Below are positions 1 to 11,163 of a DNA stretch of 64,000 nucleotides, piece by piece. Made by a program: the position numbers and the translations under genes. Positions within the stretch are counted from its first letter, which is position 1. Every line of letters starts with the position of its first letter. This DNA is from an uncultured Thermotogae bacterium. GTDB lineage: Bacteria; Thermotogota; Thermotogae; Mesoaciditogales; Mesoaciditogaceae. The stretch covers positions 30,727 to 94,726 of the forward strand of contig CAJXLN010000003.1 of the NCBI GenBank assembly GCA_913056255.1, written 5' to 3'. Below the pieces are notes generated by a model, which saw only the letters and a program-made list of their open reading frames with translations, ran no database searches and had not been told where the DNA came from.

Positions 1-1073
1 GCTGCGGCGCTATCGCCACCACCAACAACGGTAAGCGCACCATTTAGTTCCGCAAGGGACTGGGCAATCGCACGAGTGCCAACTGAAAAGTCTTCAATCT
101 CGAAAACTCCCATAGGCCCGTTCCACATGACCGTCTTTGCACCAAAAAGCTTGGATTTGAACAATTCAATACTTTTAGGACCTATATCAAGTCCCATCCA
201 ACCTTCTGGTATACCTTCGTGAGTTCCAAAAGTTTTCTTCTCGGCTCCGGCTTTAAGCTCCTTTGCACATACAGTATCAATTGGCAAAACGAATTCAACA
301 CCTGATCTTTTCGCTTTGTCAAGTATTTCACGTGCAAGATCGAGTTTATCTTCTTCGAATTTTGAAGAACCGATTTCATACCCTTGAGCTTTAAGGAAGG
401 TGAACATCATGGCTCCACCAATGAGCAATTTGTCTGCCTTGTTGAGAAGATTCTCTATCACTCCTATTTTATCTGAAACCTTGGCTCCTCCAAGTACAAC
501 TACGTATGGCTTTTCTGGAGAGTACGTAACCTTAGAAAGCCATTTTATCTCTTTTTCCATCAAAAATCCGGCAACGGATGGAAGAAATTTCGCTACCCCT
601 ACATTTGAAGCGTGAGCACGATGCGCCGTTCCAAAAGCGTCGTTAACGTGTATGTCACCCAACTTTGCAAGCGATTTAGCAAACTCAGGATCGTTTTTCT
701 TTTCTCCAGGGGAAAAGCGTGTGTTTTCCAGAAGAACGATGTCGCCCGGCTTCATCTCTCCCACCACCTTCTCGGCGGCTTCTCCGATCGTGTTGTGACA
801 GAATTTAACATCTTTTTCCAAGAGATCACTGAGCCTTTTTGCGACGGGCTCAAGGGAAAACTTTGAGTTTTTCTCGCCCTTTGGGCGGCCAAGATGGGAC
901 ATGAGTACCACCTTGGCATTCTCTTCAAGAGCATATTTTATGGTTGGAATGGCAGCACGAATTCGTGTGTCATCTGTGATGTTTCCATCTTCCATCGGAA
1001 CGTTGAAGTCCACGCGCATCAAAACGCGCTTACTTTTGAGATCGAGATCACGTATGGTGAGTTTTTTTTCCAT
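1..1073 (-). CDS. pgk: Phosphoglycerate kinase, 3'-truncated by window edge
   Basis: Reverse-strand translation from ATG at 1073: [30 protein letters not shown]...[11 protein letters not shown]...[19 protein letters not shown]...[10 protein letters not shown]; open through position 1 (absent from ORF track because no stop). Confidence 0.95.
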   Translation of the reverse strand, partial: MEKKLTIRDLDLKSKRVLMRVDFNVPMEDGNITDDTRIRAAIPTIKYALEENAKVVLMSHLGRPKGEKNSKFSLEPVAKRLSDLLEKDVKFCHNTIGEAAEKVVGEMKPGDIVLLENTRFSPGEKKNDPEFAKSLAKLGDIHVNDAFGTAHRAHASNVGVAKFLPSVAGFLMEKEIKWLSKVTYSPEKPYVVVLGGAKVSDKIGVIENLLNKADKLLIGGAMMFTFLKAQGYEIGSSKFEEDKLDLAREILDKAKRSGVEFVLPIDTVCAKELKAGAEKKTFGTHEGIPEGWMGLDIGPKSIELFKSKLFGAKTVMWNGPMGVFEIEDFSVGTRAIAQSLAELNGALTVVGGGDSAA

Positions 1074-1083
1074 ATTGCTCACC

Positions 1084-2109
<1,026 letters not shown>

Positions 2110-2178
2110 TTAGAAATTTGTACAATCATCTCATCTGTGTGCTATTTTAGGCAACGCAGAATTGATTTCATATCGATT

Positions 2179-2550
2179 TTAAAATGGCATATTCATGCCA
2201 CCCGTTATGGCATTCATTTCGCTATCTGCACGTTCCTTGACCTTTCGTGCGTACTCGTTAAATGCCGTGATCAAAAGATCTTTTAGCATATCAGTATCCT
2301 CAACAACATCCTCTTTAATCTCTATTTCTCTGACTTCATAATCGCAATTTCCCTTAATTGTGATGGCCTCTCCTCCCACTGAAGCGGTGATCTCGATGTT
2401 TTTGAGATTTTCTTGTGTTTCAGCTATTTTTTTCTGCATTCCTTGAGCCTGTTTTAGAAGTTTGGACATGTTCTTCGTACCACCCATATCTCCACCTTTG
2501 GAATGATGAGACTTGCCAGATCTGCCAGCAATCTTGAATTTGTTAGACAA
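2179..2550 (-). CDS. YbaB/EbfC family nucleoid-associated protein
   Basis: MSKLLKQAQGMQKKIAETQENL core; adjacent to dnaX as is typical; TTG start with GGAGGAG RBS. Confidence 0.9.
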   Translation of the reverse strand: MSNKFKIAGRSGKSHHSKGGDMGGTKNMSKLLKQAQGMQKKIAETQENLKNIEITASVGGEAITIKGNCDYEVREIEIKEDVVEDTDMLKDLLITAFNEYARKVKERADSEMNAITGGMNMPF

Positions 2551-3934
2551 TTTCTCCTCCTCCTTCCTTAAGAAGTTTTCCTCCGGATATACTCAATGTC
2601 CTCACTAACGATTCCCTTATTTCGGGCTCTATATTCTCAATTGGAATTTCCGAATAGGCGCTTACGAATTTCACATCTCTCGAAGTGATGCGCTTGAAAT
2701 CCATTTCTATTGTTTTCGATTTCTCTTTTAAAAGTTCATGATGAAGTGGAATCTTGGATATCACCAATATCCTGTCTCCGAAATCTTTTACGATCGACAT
2801 TGCCAAACACGCAAAAACGGACATGTCTCCTTCTTTTGCGTACCAATCGATCAAACGATCCACATCTGTTTTGACGGAAACTGCCTTTTCAGCTTTTGGA
2901 ACTTTCAAAACGGATCTTTCTGGAAGGATTTCCCCTTTATCATTCAAAGCTTCAAATACACTTAGCACTTTGAAAGTATCGAATTGTTTTTCCTCGAATT
3001 TAAGCCTTTGAATGAGATCAGAGACGAATTTTCCGATTTTCGCAATCACAGGATCTGGCAATTTGGACGTTACGAATTCCAACGTTTCTTGGGCAAAATT
3101 CATGGGATCGATCCCATTTTCTTCTATCGTTTCCATGAGTCGAAGCAATGATTCTGCATTTCCACTTGATAAAGATGACACGTATTCTTCAACAGTTTCT
3201 ATTGGAACTTCTCCAAGTACAAAGAGCGTATCCTTAAGTGTCACATTTCCGGCGGAAAATCTCGCGATTTCTTCTAACAACCCTATGGCATCTCTCAGCG
3301 CTCCCATCGATTTTTTAGCTATATGCTCGAGGGCCTCGGTCTCGAATTTCATGTTTTCCATTTTGCAAATTTTCACGAGGTGATCTTTTATGAATTCAAC
3401 TGGGATTCTTCTGAATTCTACGACTTGACATCTTGATACAACTGTATCTGGAACTTTTTGTATTTCCGTCGTTGCCAGGATGAAAATCGTGTGCTTTGGA
3501 GGCTCTTCCAAAGTTTTAAGCAACGCGTTAAAAGCTTCTTTCGTGAGCATGTGGACCTCATCTATGATGTAGACTTTGTACTTCGATTCGATGGGTAAAT
3601 ACGCCACTCTGTCACGTATGGCACGGATCTCATCTATTCCACGATTCGATGCGGCATCCATTTCAACGACATCCATTGATTTCCCAGAATCTATCACCTT
3701 GCACGATTCACATTCGTTACACGGTTCATAACCGTCGATAGGTTTTTCACAATTCAAAGATTTCGCCAGGATACGTGCCGTCGACGTTTTTCCCGTTCCT
3801 CGCGGACCACTGAATAAATAAGAGTGAGAGATCTCACCAGACGAAATTGCATTGGCAAAGAGCCTCTTCACGTGATCTTGCCATATCAAATCGCCAAATT
3901 TTTTTGGTCTGTACTTCAAATAAAGAGTTTCCAC
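2543..3934 (-). CDS. dnaX: DNA polymerase III subunit gamma/tau
   Basis: YRPKKFGDLIWQDHV, Walker A GPRGTGKTSTARI, CNECESC zinc module, IIDEVHMLTKEAFNALLKTLEEPP. Confidence 0.95.
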   Translation of the reverse strand: METLYLKYRPKKFGDLIWQDHVKRLFANAISSGEISHSYLFSGPRGTGKTSTARILAKSLNCEKPIDGYEPCNECESCKVIDSGKSMDVVEMDAASNRGIDEIRAIRDRVAYLPIESKYKVYIIDEVHMLTKEAFNALLKTLEEPPKHTIFILATTEIQKVPDTVVSRCQVVEFRRIPVEFIKDHLVKICKMENMKFETEALEHIAKKSMGALRDAIGLLEEIARFSAGNVTLKDTLFVLGEVPIETVEEYVSSLSSGNAESLLRLMETIEENGIDPMNFAQETLEFVTSKLPDPVIAKIGKFVSDLIQRLKFEEKQFDTFKVLSVFEALNDKGEILPERSVLKVPKAEKAVSVKTDVDRLIDWYAKEGDMSVFACLAMSIVKDFGDRILVISKIPLHHELLKEKSKTIEMDFKRITSRDVKFVSAYSEIPIENIEPEIRESLVRTLSISGGKLLKEGGGEIV

Positions 3935-4089
3935 GATTTTTTAGACCACCCATCAGATAAACACAGTTGATCACTACACCATTCATATTTTACCATAAAA
4001 ATGGTGAATGCTTGATTTTAGATTTGTGAAATTTTTAGCATTAGATATCATCGGAGTTCATTAACGAAGAGTTGCAGCTTGATGGTATT

Positions 4090-4494
4090 TCACCAACTTT
4101 TTGCTACCTTTATGACCACCATAGGCTTACCATCATCAGTCGCAACTACAGAAGAAAGCACGTGTTTTACCTCGGAAGCGCTCACGTCACTTTTTTTGTA
4201 CCATATATGAATATAACCGACAGTGGCACCTAATGTGGTTTTCACTCCGTAGTCATTTATACTTTTCTTAGCAGTGAAATATGATTTGAGATCGTCTAAG
4301 GTGACTGCTGTATTATGATTGAGATAGAATTCAGACATAGCCGAAGCAGAGAGACTTGAAAGGTTCATCGCCACAGTGGTAGCCTTAGCTTGTTTAACAG
4401 CGTTAATTCCTATTGGCGCCATTGCCGAAATCAATGCTGCAATAACGGCCAAAACAATGAGAAGTTCGATTAATGTGAACCCATTTTTTCTCAT
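4090..4494 (-). CDS. Type IV pilin-like prepilin (N-methylation motif)
   Basis: MRKNGFTLIELLIVLAVIAALI prepilin signature; start reassigned to ATG 4494. Confidence 0.85.
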   Translation of the reverse strand: MRKNGFTLIELLIVLAVIAALISAMAPIGINAVKQAKATTVAMNLSSLSASAMSEFYLNHNTAVTLDDLKSYFTAKKSINDYGVKTTLGATVGYIHIWYKKSDVSASEVKHVLSSVVATDDGKPMVVIKVAKSW

Positions 4495-4720
4495 CTTATC
4501 ATCTCTTGGCATACCGATCAACTCAACACATTTGACCACTACACCATTGATATTTTACCACAAAAGTGATAAACAAAGCGTACGTGTTCTCCTCACTGAA
4601 CTGCTTTCAGCTTCAGCTGAAGGCTTCCTGCTTAAATAGGCCCATTGCCTTCTTAATGAGAGATCTTAGATGGATAAAGCCGTCTGTCTCCACTACAACC
4701 CACGTTCACAAAACAAAAAA

Positions 4721-4740
4721 ACCCACCACAATGGGTGGGA
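4721..4740 (-). terminator. Intrinsic terminator downstream of prepilin gene
   Basis: - strand CCCACCCATTGTGGTGGGTTTTTTTGTTTTG: stem-loop plus T tract. Confidence 0.85.
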
Positions 4741-4763
4741 GATATTTCAAACAAAATCGACGA

Positions 4764-5243
4764 TCACCAGTACGCGGCAATTGTGGTTGTAGCTACCACA
4801 TCATAGCCATGAGGAGCATCTGCACTAGTGGCGCTTGACCACACCTTGTGAATATCAGCAGCCGGTATTCCGCCTTTATAGGCAACTCCGATAGTCACGG
4901 CAGTACTACCACTCGGCCACCCATCGCTGCTTACCACTGCAAGTGACTGCCCGGGAGTGGCGTCAACAATATCATACTTACTGGTGTCGACTTTACCGGT
5001 TACAAGGTTTTTGGATTTGATCGTACCAATCGATGGTATTACATGATCTGTGTAAGCGTACTGTTGCGCTGCTGTGAGCAGAGATCTCATGTTTTCTGCC
5101 ACTCTTGTCGCATTCGCATGATTTATGGCATTCAGTGCTACTGGAACCAACGCTCCCATCAATGCGGCTATAACGGCCATAACTATGAGAAGTTCAATTA
5201 ATGTAAAACCTTCTTTTCTTCTTTTCACAACTAACACCTCCAT
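4764..5243 (-). CDS. Type IV pilin-like prepilin (N-methylation motif)
   Basis: KRRKEGFTLIELLIVMAVIAALM. Confidence 0.85.
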   Translation of the reverse strand: MEVLVVKRRKEGFTLIELLIVMAVIAALMGALVPVALNAINHANATRVAENMRSLLTAAQQYAYTDHVIPSIGTIKSKNLVTGKVDTSKYDIVDATPGQSLAVVSSDGWPSGSTAVTIGVAYKGGIPAADIHKVWSSATSADAPHGYDVVATTTIAAYW

Positions 5244-5370
5244 TTTCGAAATTTGAAATCAAAGATCTATCAATATTCTATCATAGTATCGGATGCGGTG
5301 CAATAAAACTTTAGAAACTTTCTTTCAAATTGCATGGCTCAATTTATTGTAGCTTACAAATCTTGAATAC

Positions 5371-6600
5371 CTAAATGAAAAAGCATTTCACAACGCTTCC
5401 TTCTGAAAGTTTTTCGATTTCCTTTGGCGCGATGAAAAAGCCATTTGCCTTTGAGAGAGCTGTAAAATCTCCAGAACCGTTATATCTCACACGATCGATT
5501 TCCAGATGTCCATCGCCTACCTTTACTTTACACGGCACGAAGTGCATCCTGTCTATCTTCTTTTTGAAGTTGAATTTCAAAGTGCCATTAAAAACAGTCG
5601 GGTAGAGTCCGGAAGTTCCGAGAAGTTGCTCAACAAGATAGGTGACAAGCAGTCTGAAAACCGAAAAGGTGGAAACGGGATTTCCAGGCATTCCGAATAC
5701 CCACACGTCTTTCCCATCACGATTGATCGTTGCAATTACAGTCGGCTTTCCCGGCTTCATGGCAACCCTTTTTACCATCACGTCGGCATGAAACTGGTTA
5801 AGAACTTTTAGCGTGAGATCTTTATCTCCAACAGATGATCCTCCCGTGATCAACAATATGTCTAAGTTCAGCCCTTTCTCAATCGCTTTGTGTATTTCAT
5901 TTTCATTATCTTTCACCATCCCAAGATCGACGAATTCTTGATGAATCGCGTTGATCTGCGCACCGAGTGAGTATTTGGAGGAATTCCTGATCTTACCGTC
6001 TTTTATCTCTTCATCCACATCGACGAGTTCATCACCTGTTGATATGACGCCTATCTTCAATTTCCTTTTAACAGGTATCTTTTTTAAACCCAACGAGCCT
6101 GCAAGGTTGATCGTTTTTGGCTCTATCAATTGCCCTTTTTTAAGTGCCAATTCCCCCTTTTTAAGATCTTCGCCTTTTATCGCAATATTCGCAAATTTTT
6201 TCGGGATCTTCAAGAGTTTCACAACACCGTTTTTTTCTTCACATATTTCGAATTCTGCGACTGTATCACAGAATTTTGGAACGGAGCCACCGGTCATTAT
6301 CCTCACACATTCCCCGGCTTTTAACTTCACATCTTCATCTCCTGGATGTCCGGCAAGTACGGATCCTTTGACTTTAAGTACCGGATTTTCAGTTGCTTCA
6401 ACATCTTCGTATCGAAATGCAAATCCGTCCATTGCAGAACGATTGAATGGCGGGAAATCGTAGTCGGATATTATATCCCTCCCGATTACTCTACCCACCG
6501 CATCTAAAAGTCCCACCTCTTCAACAGATTCGATCTCGGCAGACTTGTTCTTCAAAATATCCATGACTTCATCGAATTCGGTCATTTCCCTTTTTTCCAC
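5371..6600 (-). CDS. moeA: Molybdopterin molybdenumtransferase MoeA-like
   Basis: FNRSAMDGFAF, VISTGDELV, ITGGSSVGDKD, GMPGNPVS; likely GTG start at 6600 after AAGGAGC. Confidence 0.92.
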   Translation of the reverse strand: MEKREMTEFDEVMDILKNKSAEIESVEEVGLLDAVGRVIGRDIISDYDFPPFNRSAMDGFAFRYEDVEATENPVLKVKGSVLAGHPGDEDVKLKAGECVRIMTGGSVPKFCDTVAEFEICEEKNGVVKLLKIPKKFANIAIKGEDLKKGELALKKGQLIEPKTINLAGSLGLKKIPVKRKLKIGVISTGDELVDVDEEIKDGKIRNSSKYSLGAQINAIHQEFVDLGMVKDNENEIHKAIEKGLNLDILLITGGSSVGDKDLTLKVLNQFHADVMVKRVAMKPGKPTVIATINRDGKDVWVFGMPGNPVSTFSVFRLLVTYLVEQLLGTSGLYPTVFNGTLKFNFKKKIDRMHFVPCKVKVGDGHLEIDRVRYNGSGDFTALSKANGFFIAPKEIEKLSEGSVVKCFFI

Positions 6601-6601
6601 T

Positions 6602-7075
6602 TTAAAAGCTCCTTCCTTGCAATATGTTGATGCCATGAGGTATCATGTCAAGTATCACTTCCAGATTTTCTTGAACCCCTTTAGGATTTCCCGGAAGATT
6701 TACGATAAGCGTTTGTTTTCTTATCCCTGCAACTGCTCTTGAAAGGATGGATTGTGGAGATTTTTTAAACGAGAACATTCTCATAGCTTCTGGAAGTCCC
6801 GGTGTTTCTTTCTCTATCACTTCTTTCGTAGCCTCTGGAGTAACGTCTCTTGGGCTGAAGCCCGTTCCGCCAGTGGTGAGTACAAGATCAACTTTCAGAT
6901 CATCACAGAATTCTCTCAATTTCCCAGAAATCATTTCCTTTTCATCTGGAACCATTTCGTACGCCACGACTTTTCCAATGCTCTTGATCATATCTCTTAT
7001 GACTTGAGAACTCGTGTCCTTCCTTTCCCCTCTTGAACCTTTATCGCTTGCCGTCAATATCGCAATTCTTATCAT
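6602..7075 (-). CDS. MogA/MoaB family molybdenum cofactor biosynthesis protein
   Basis: ILTASDKGSRGERKDTS, LVLTTGGTGFSPRDVTPEAT, VNLPGNPKG. Confidence 0.92.
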   Translation of the reverse strand: MIRIAILTASDKGSRGERKDTSSQVIRDMIKSIGKVVAYEMVPDEKEMISGKLREFCDDLKVDLVLTTGGTGFSPRDVTPEATKEVIEKETPGLPEAMRMFSFKKSPQSILSRAVAGIRKQTLIVNLPGNPKGVQENLEVILDMIPHGINILQGRSF

Positions 7076-7302
7076 AAGTACCTCCTTTACGCTAACACTG
7101 AATGAAGATCACAAAGAGTATACCTTTAAGCATTCTAATAAGCAATAACAACTACAGTGTACAATAGAAATATGTCAAAATTATGAATTGTCTATCAACC
7201 TGACGAGATTCTAATAAGTATGAATGTCGCACCTGCACACCACACAATCACTTGATTCATGGTAAAATCACACCGAAGCTCATAAGGCTGGAGGTGTGAA
7301 TT

Positions 7303-7845
7303 TTGTTGCATGGCTACATTCAATTTGTAGAAAATTATCCACTGTTTTCGGCTGTGATTCAATTTGCAATTCTGGGAACACTGGGCGAAGCGGTGTCTCG
7401 GAAGGTTGCTCACCAGAAAATTTTCAATTTCTTTGTTGGACTGAGAAAAGCTATTGTGTGGTCGATTTTGGCGATCATGATCAAGTACGCTTTTGTGGGA
7501 TTTTTTGGGTTCACTCATTCGCTCGTTTTGGCCAATCTTTTGCCTCAATCGGCCGATAAAGTGATCTTCGTTCGTGCATTTTTCGTGTCCGCATTCACGA
7601 ATTTGATCTTTGGTCCTATCATGATCTACTCGCATAGATTTCTTGACAATCTTCTCATGAGAAGGGGTAGAAACTACTCGAACATCAACGGGGCACTTTG
7701 GACACTTGTTTGGTTTTGGATACCGGCACACACCCTAACATTTTCTTTACCTGCAACTTACCAAATCGGTTTGGCCGCTTTGTGGTCAATCGTTTTGGGA
7801 GGCATACTTGGATATTTTGAATCTAAGAAGGCAACGAAGAATTGA
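7303..7845 (+). CDS. Membrane protein, possibly Mpv17/PMP22-like
   Basis: Several hydrophobic segments; TTG start after GGAGGTG; FGPIMIYSHRFLDN region reminiscent of the Mpv17 family, not provable without search. Confidence 0.5.
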   Translation: MLHGYIQFVENYPLFSAVIQFAILGTLGEAVSRKVAHQKIFNFFVGLRKAIVWSILAIMIKYAFVGFFGFTHSLVLANLLPQSADKVIFVRAFFVSAFTNLIFGPIMIYSHRFLDNLLMRRGRNYSNINGALWTLVWFWIPAHTLTFSLPATYQIGLAALWSIVLGGILGYFESKKATKN

Positions 7846-9137
7846 GAATACATTTCATAGGCATAGGAGGTATGGGTTTAAGTGCCCTCGCGATGTATTT
7901 CAAATCGCTTGGAAATGATGTGTCTGGAAGTGATGTGTCATCCGGATTAATGGTGAAAAAATTGATGGATCATGGTGTAAATGTTAAAATCGGACATGCG
8001 CATGTGGATAAGAGTATCGATTTGATCGTGAAGTCATCAGCCGTTTCAAACAATGATCCAGAAATTTTGCAGGCCAGCGAACTTGGAATTCCAGTGATCG
8101 ATAGAATGACTTTTTTCGCAAAATACATCAAGCCTTTTGTGGGAATCACAGGAACTGATGGAAAGAGCTCTACCACTCACATGACGGCATGGATAGCTCT
8201 TAAAAATAGAATGGATCCGATTCTTTTGTGCGGTGCGATTTCCAGAGATCTTGAGGATACTAACTTCAGAATGGGAAAAGGTGGGATCGTTGCAGAGGTT
8301 GACGAATCCGATCCCAAAATGGGAAGAGTTCGATCGGAAATCGCGTGTTTGACCAATCTTCGATACGATCACCTCGAGAGATACGGAAATGATCCCAAAA
8401 ACCAACTCAGAACGATCAAAGAATTCTTGAATAACGCTCACCGTACAGTGGTACCAGACAACTTCGATTTTGATGCGTCGATCACATTTGGGAAATCAGG
8501 CACTTTGGCATTTGAGAAATTGAATTCGACTTTCTCAGAACAAGTATTTGAGGTAAAGTACAAGGGAGAAAAACAGATCGTTCACCTTCCAGTTCCTGGC
8601 AGTCACCAGATTTACAACGCACTTGCGGCCATTGGTAGCGGAATTTCCATGGGAATATCTTTAAAAAATTGTGCCGATGCTCTTTCAGACTATCCGGGAT
8701 TGCGTAGAAGACTTGAGACACTCTACTTCAACAAAAACGTCGTGGTTATAGATGATTACGCGCACACACCAGATGAAGTGTACGCTGCAATAAGAGCGGT
8801 TAAGCCTTACTTCAAAAAAGTAACGGCAATATTCGAACCTCATCGTTACACGAGATTTGTACGGGAGTACAAAAAATTTGCCATCTCTCTATCAGAAGTG
8901 GACAAAATTTTTGTGACGGACATATTCGGAGCTTTTGAAGCGGGAAATGCGAATTCGAATCTTTTGGTCGAAGAACTAAAAAATTTGAATACCAACGCCG
9001 AATTTGCGAAAATGAAAGAGATCCCCACGAAGCTCTTGAAAGCTCCAAAAAGCGAAGCCTATTTGTTCATGGGCGCTGGGGAGATTACAAATGCGGCGCA
9101 TGAATTTGCCGAGAAATTGGAGGAATTGAAATGGTAG
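7842..9137 (+). CDS. murC: UDP-N-acetylmuramate--alanine ligase
   Basis: HFIGIGGMGLSALA, GITGTDGKSST, DDYAHTPDEV, FEPHRYTR. Confidence 0.93.
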   Translation: MRIHFIGIGGMGLSALAMYFKSLGNDVSGSDVSSGLMVKKLMDHGVNVKIGHAHVDKSIDLIVKSSAVSNNDPEILQASELGIPVIDRMTFFAKYIKPFVGITGTDGKSSTTHMTAWIALKNRMDPILLCGAISRDLEDTNFRMGKGGIVAEVDESDPKMGRVRSEIACLTNLRYDHLERYGNDPKNQLRTIKEFLNNAHRTVVPDNFDFDASITFGKSGTLAFEKLNSTFSEQVFEVKYKGEKQIVHLPVPGSHQIYNALAAIGSGISMGISLKNCADALSDYPGLRRRLETLYFNKNVVVIDDYAHTPDEVYAAIRAVKPYFKKVTAIFEPHRYTRFVREYKKFAISLSEVDKIFVTDIFGAFEAGNANSNLLVEELKNLNTNAEFAKMKEIPTKLLKAPKSEAYLFMGAGEITNAAHEFAEKLEELKW

Positions 9138-9925
9138 ATACACATGTGCACCTCAGCATGAAAGATTTTGATGAAGACAGGGAAGAAATAGTCAACCATT
9201 TTGATGAGGACGGTATCGAGTTTGTAGTGGAAGTCGGTTACAACATGGAATCAAGTAAACGAGCGGTGGAATTCGCGCTATCACATTCGCAAATTTACTC
9301 TGCTATCGGTGTTCATCCTCACGATGTGAAAACGCTTCATGGAGATTGGATATCGATGTTAAGGATGCTTTCAAAGAATAAAAAGGTTGTCGCGATCGGG
9401 GAAATAGGTCTCGATTACTACAGAGATCTCTCGCCTCGTGCCATTCAAAAAGAATCTTTTGAGAAGCAACTTGAATTGGCTGAAAATTTGAATCTTCCCG
9501 TCATATTTCACATACGTGATGCTTACCTCGATGCACGTGAAATCATCAAAAAACACGATGTTAGAGGAGTCGTTCACAGTTTCAACGGAACATTGGAAGA
9601 CGCAAAAGATTTTCTAAGTATGGGATTCTACATAGGTGTTGGAGGAATAGCCACTTATAAAAAAAGTGATACTCTGCGTCAGATCATATCTGAAATTCCA
9701 ATCGATCGATTGTTGATCGAAACGGATTCTCCCTACCTCTTTCCTCGAATGCCAAAAAGACATGTTCCACAGGAGAATCCAATATCCCGAAATGTGCGAG
9801 GACACAGAAATGAACCCAAATATGTAAGATTCGTAGCAGAACTTCTTTCCGTGCTCTTTGCCATGCCCTTTGAAGAAATAGAGAAGATCACAACTCAAAA
9901 TGCCAGGGATCTATTTGATGTTTAA
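9131..9925 (+). CDS. TatD family metal-dependent hydrolase
   Basis: MVDTHVHL, AIGEIGLDYYRD, ETDSPYLFP. Confidence 0.93.
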   Translation: MVDTHVHLSMKDFDEDREEIVNHFDEDGIEFVVEVGYNMESSKRAVEFALSHSQIYSAIGVHPHDVKTLHGDWISMLRMLSKNKKVVAIGEIGLDYYRDLSPRAIQKESFEKQLELAENLNLPVIFHIRDAYLDAREIIKKHDVRGVVHSFNGTLEDAKDFLSMGFYIGVGGIATYKKSDTLRQIISEIPIDRLLIETDSPYLFPRMPKRHVPQENPISRNVRGHRNEPKYVRFVAELLSVLFAMPFEEIEKITTQNARDLFDV

Positions 9926-9950
9926 TCGTACATACTAAAAAGTAAAAAGA

Positions 9951-10012
9951 TGGTATAATGTGAATACCCGTTCTGCCTTGTGCAGGACCAATAAGTCCAT
10001 GGGAGGTAAAAA
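9951..10012 (+). promoter_or_regulatory. rpsF operon promoter (extended -10 TGGTATAAT) and candidate S6:S18 leader RNA
   Basis: TGGTATAAT 9951-9959; ACCCG, hairpin TTCTGC-CTTGT-GCAGGA 9971-9987, CCC 9967-9969 complementary to GGG 10001-10003 next to the SD. Confidence 0.5.
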
Positions 10013-10447
10013 ATGAGGATCTACGAGACAATGTTCATTGTCAATCCGGAACTTGACGATGAAACGAGGGAAGATATAGCTAATCGTGTCAAGACCTGGA
10101 TTGAGGAGAAAGTCAAAGGCACCATTAGAAAATTCGACAGATGGGGAATGCGTCAACTCGCTTTCAGAGTGAACAAATTCTATCAAGGAGATTACACGGT
10201 TGTACTTTTTGACGCAGAACCATACAGTTTGAAAGCACTTGAAGAAATGTACAGGATTACCCCAGAAATATTCAGATGGATGATATTCAGAAGAGAAGAC
10301 ATTGAAAAACATCCACCAGTTGAAAAAGCAGAAGAAACATCCAATGAAGAGAAAAATGTGAATTCCGAAACATCTGAAGTCCCTGTTGAAAATTCGTCAC
10401 CAGACGAAAGTGAATCAAAGGGGAGTTCAGAAGGTGAAGATTCGTGA
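10013..10447 (+). CDS. rpsF: Ribosomal protein bS6
   Basis: MRIYETMFIVNPEL, acidic C-terminal tail. Confidence 0.95.
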   Translation: MRIYETMFIVNPELDDETREDIANRVKTWIEEKVKGTIRKFDRWGMRQLAFRVNKFYQGDYTVVLFDAEPYSLKALEEMYRITPEIFRWMIFRREDIEKHPPVEKAEETSNEEKNVNSETSEVPVENSSPDESESKGSSEGEDS

Positions 10448-10875
10448 ATTACAACAAAGTAATACTTGTTGGAAGGATAACACATGATCCAGAACTGAAA
10501 GTTACGACAAGTGGCACCGAAGTTGTCAATTTTCAGCTTGCGGTTAATCGTTACGGTAAAGATCAAAAGGCGGATTTTTTCAGAATAGTATGTTTTGGAA
10601 AAACTGCCGAATTTGTGAACAATTACGTAACCAAAGGTAGACTTTTGCTTGTGGAGGGAAGTTTGAGAAATAACGTTTGGCAAGATAACACCGGGCAAAA
10701 GCGCTCTTCAATTGAAGTGATGGCAAATCGCGTGCAGCCTATGGAAAAGCACGGCGCAACACCATCACCGGAAAAAAATAACGAAGAATTCAAAGCAGAA
10801 CCTGAAGGGCTAATACCTGAGATAAACGATGAAGACGATGATAATCCCGAAAAAAGTGACGAAATTCCCTTTTGA
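10444..10875 (+). CDS. ssb: Single-stranded DNA-binding protein
   Basis: [29 protein letters not shown], acidic [15 protein letters not shown] tip. Confidence 0.95.
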   Translation: MNYNKVILVGRITHDPELKVTTSGTEVVNFQLAVNRYGKDQKADFFRIVCFGKTAEFVNNYVTKGRLLLVEGSLRNNVWQDNTGQKRSSIEVMANRVQPMEKHGATPSPEKNNEEFKAEPEGLIPEINDEDDDNPEKSDEIPF

Positions 10876-10892
10876 ATTCATGGAGGTGTAAA

Positions 10893-11120
10893 ATGGCAAC
10901 GAAATTCAGAGCAAGAAAGAAAAAGAAATGTACATTCTGTTCAAACGATATTACTTACATAGATTATAAGGATGTGAAAACGATAAAAAGATACGTAAGT
11001 GATAAGGGTAAAATATTACCAAAACGTGTTACCGGCACGTGTGTCAAGCATCAAAGAATGCTCTCAAAAGCGATAAAGCGTGCAAGACAGATGGCATTGA
11101 TACCTTACACTAAAAACTGA
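10893..11120 (+). CDS. rpsR: Ribosomal protein bS18
   Basis: [37 protein letters not shown]; start reassigned to ATG 10893 after GGAGGTG. Confidence 0.95.
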   Translation: MATKFRARKKKKCTFCSNDITYIDYKDVKTIKRYVSDKGKILPKRVTGTCVKHQRMLSKAIKRARQMALIPYTKN

Positions 11121-11145
11121 TTAAGAGGCCGTTTGGGCCTCTTAA
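11121..11145 (+). terminator. Hairpin between rpsR and rplI (terminator or processing site)
   Basis: TTAAGAGGCC GTTTG GGCCTCTTAA perfect 10-bp stem; only a weak T tract. Confidence 0.5.
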
Positions 11146-11163
11146 AAGTATGGGGGCGATTTT

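Noticed and set aside
5951-6463. 170-aa + strand ORF opposite moeA
   Set aside because: Shadow ORF inside moeA.
7133-7216. ATTCTAATAAG repeated twice upstream of the Mpv17-like gene
   Set aside because: 11-bp A/T-rich match; too short to support a regulatory claim.
7195-7731. 178-aa - strand ORF opposite the Mpv17-like gene
   Set aside because: The + strand ORF has TTG start, SD, TM pattern and overlaps murC as an operon; antisense product looks random.
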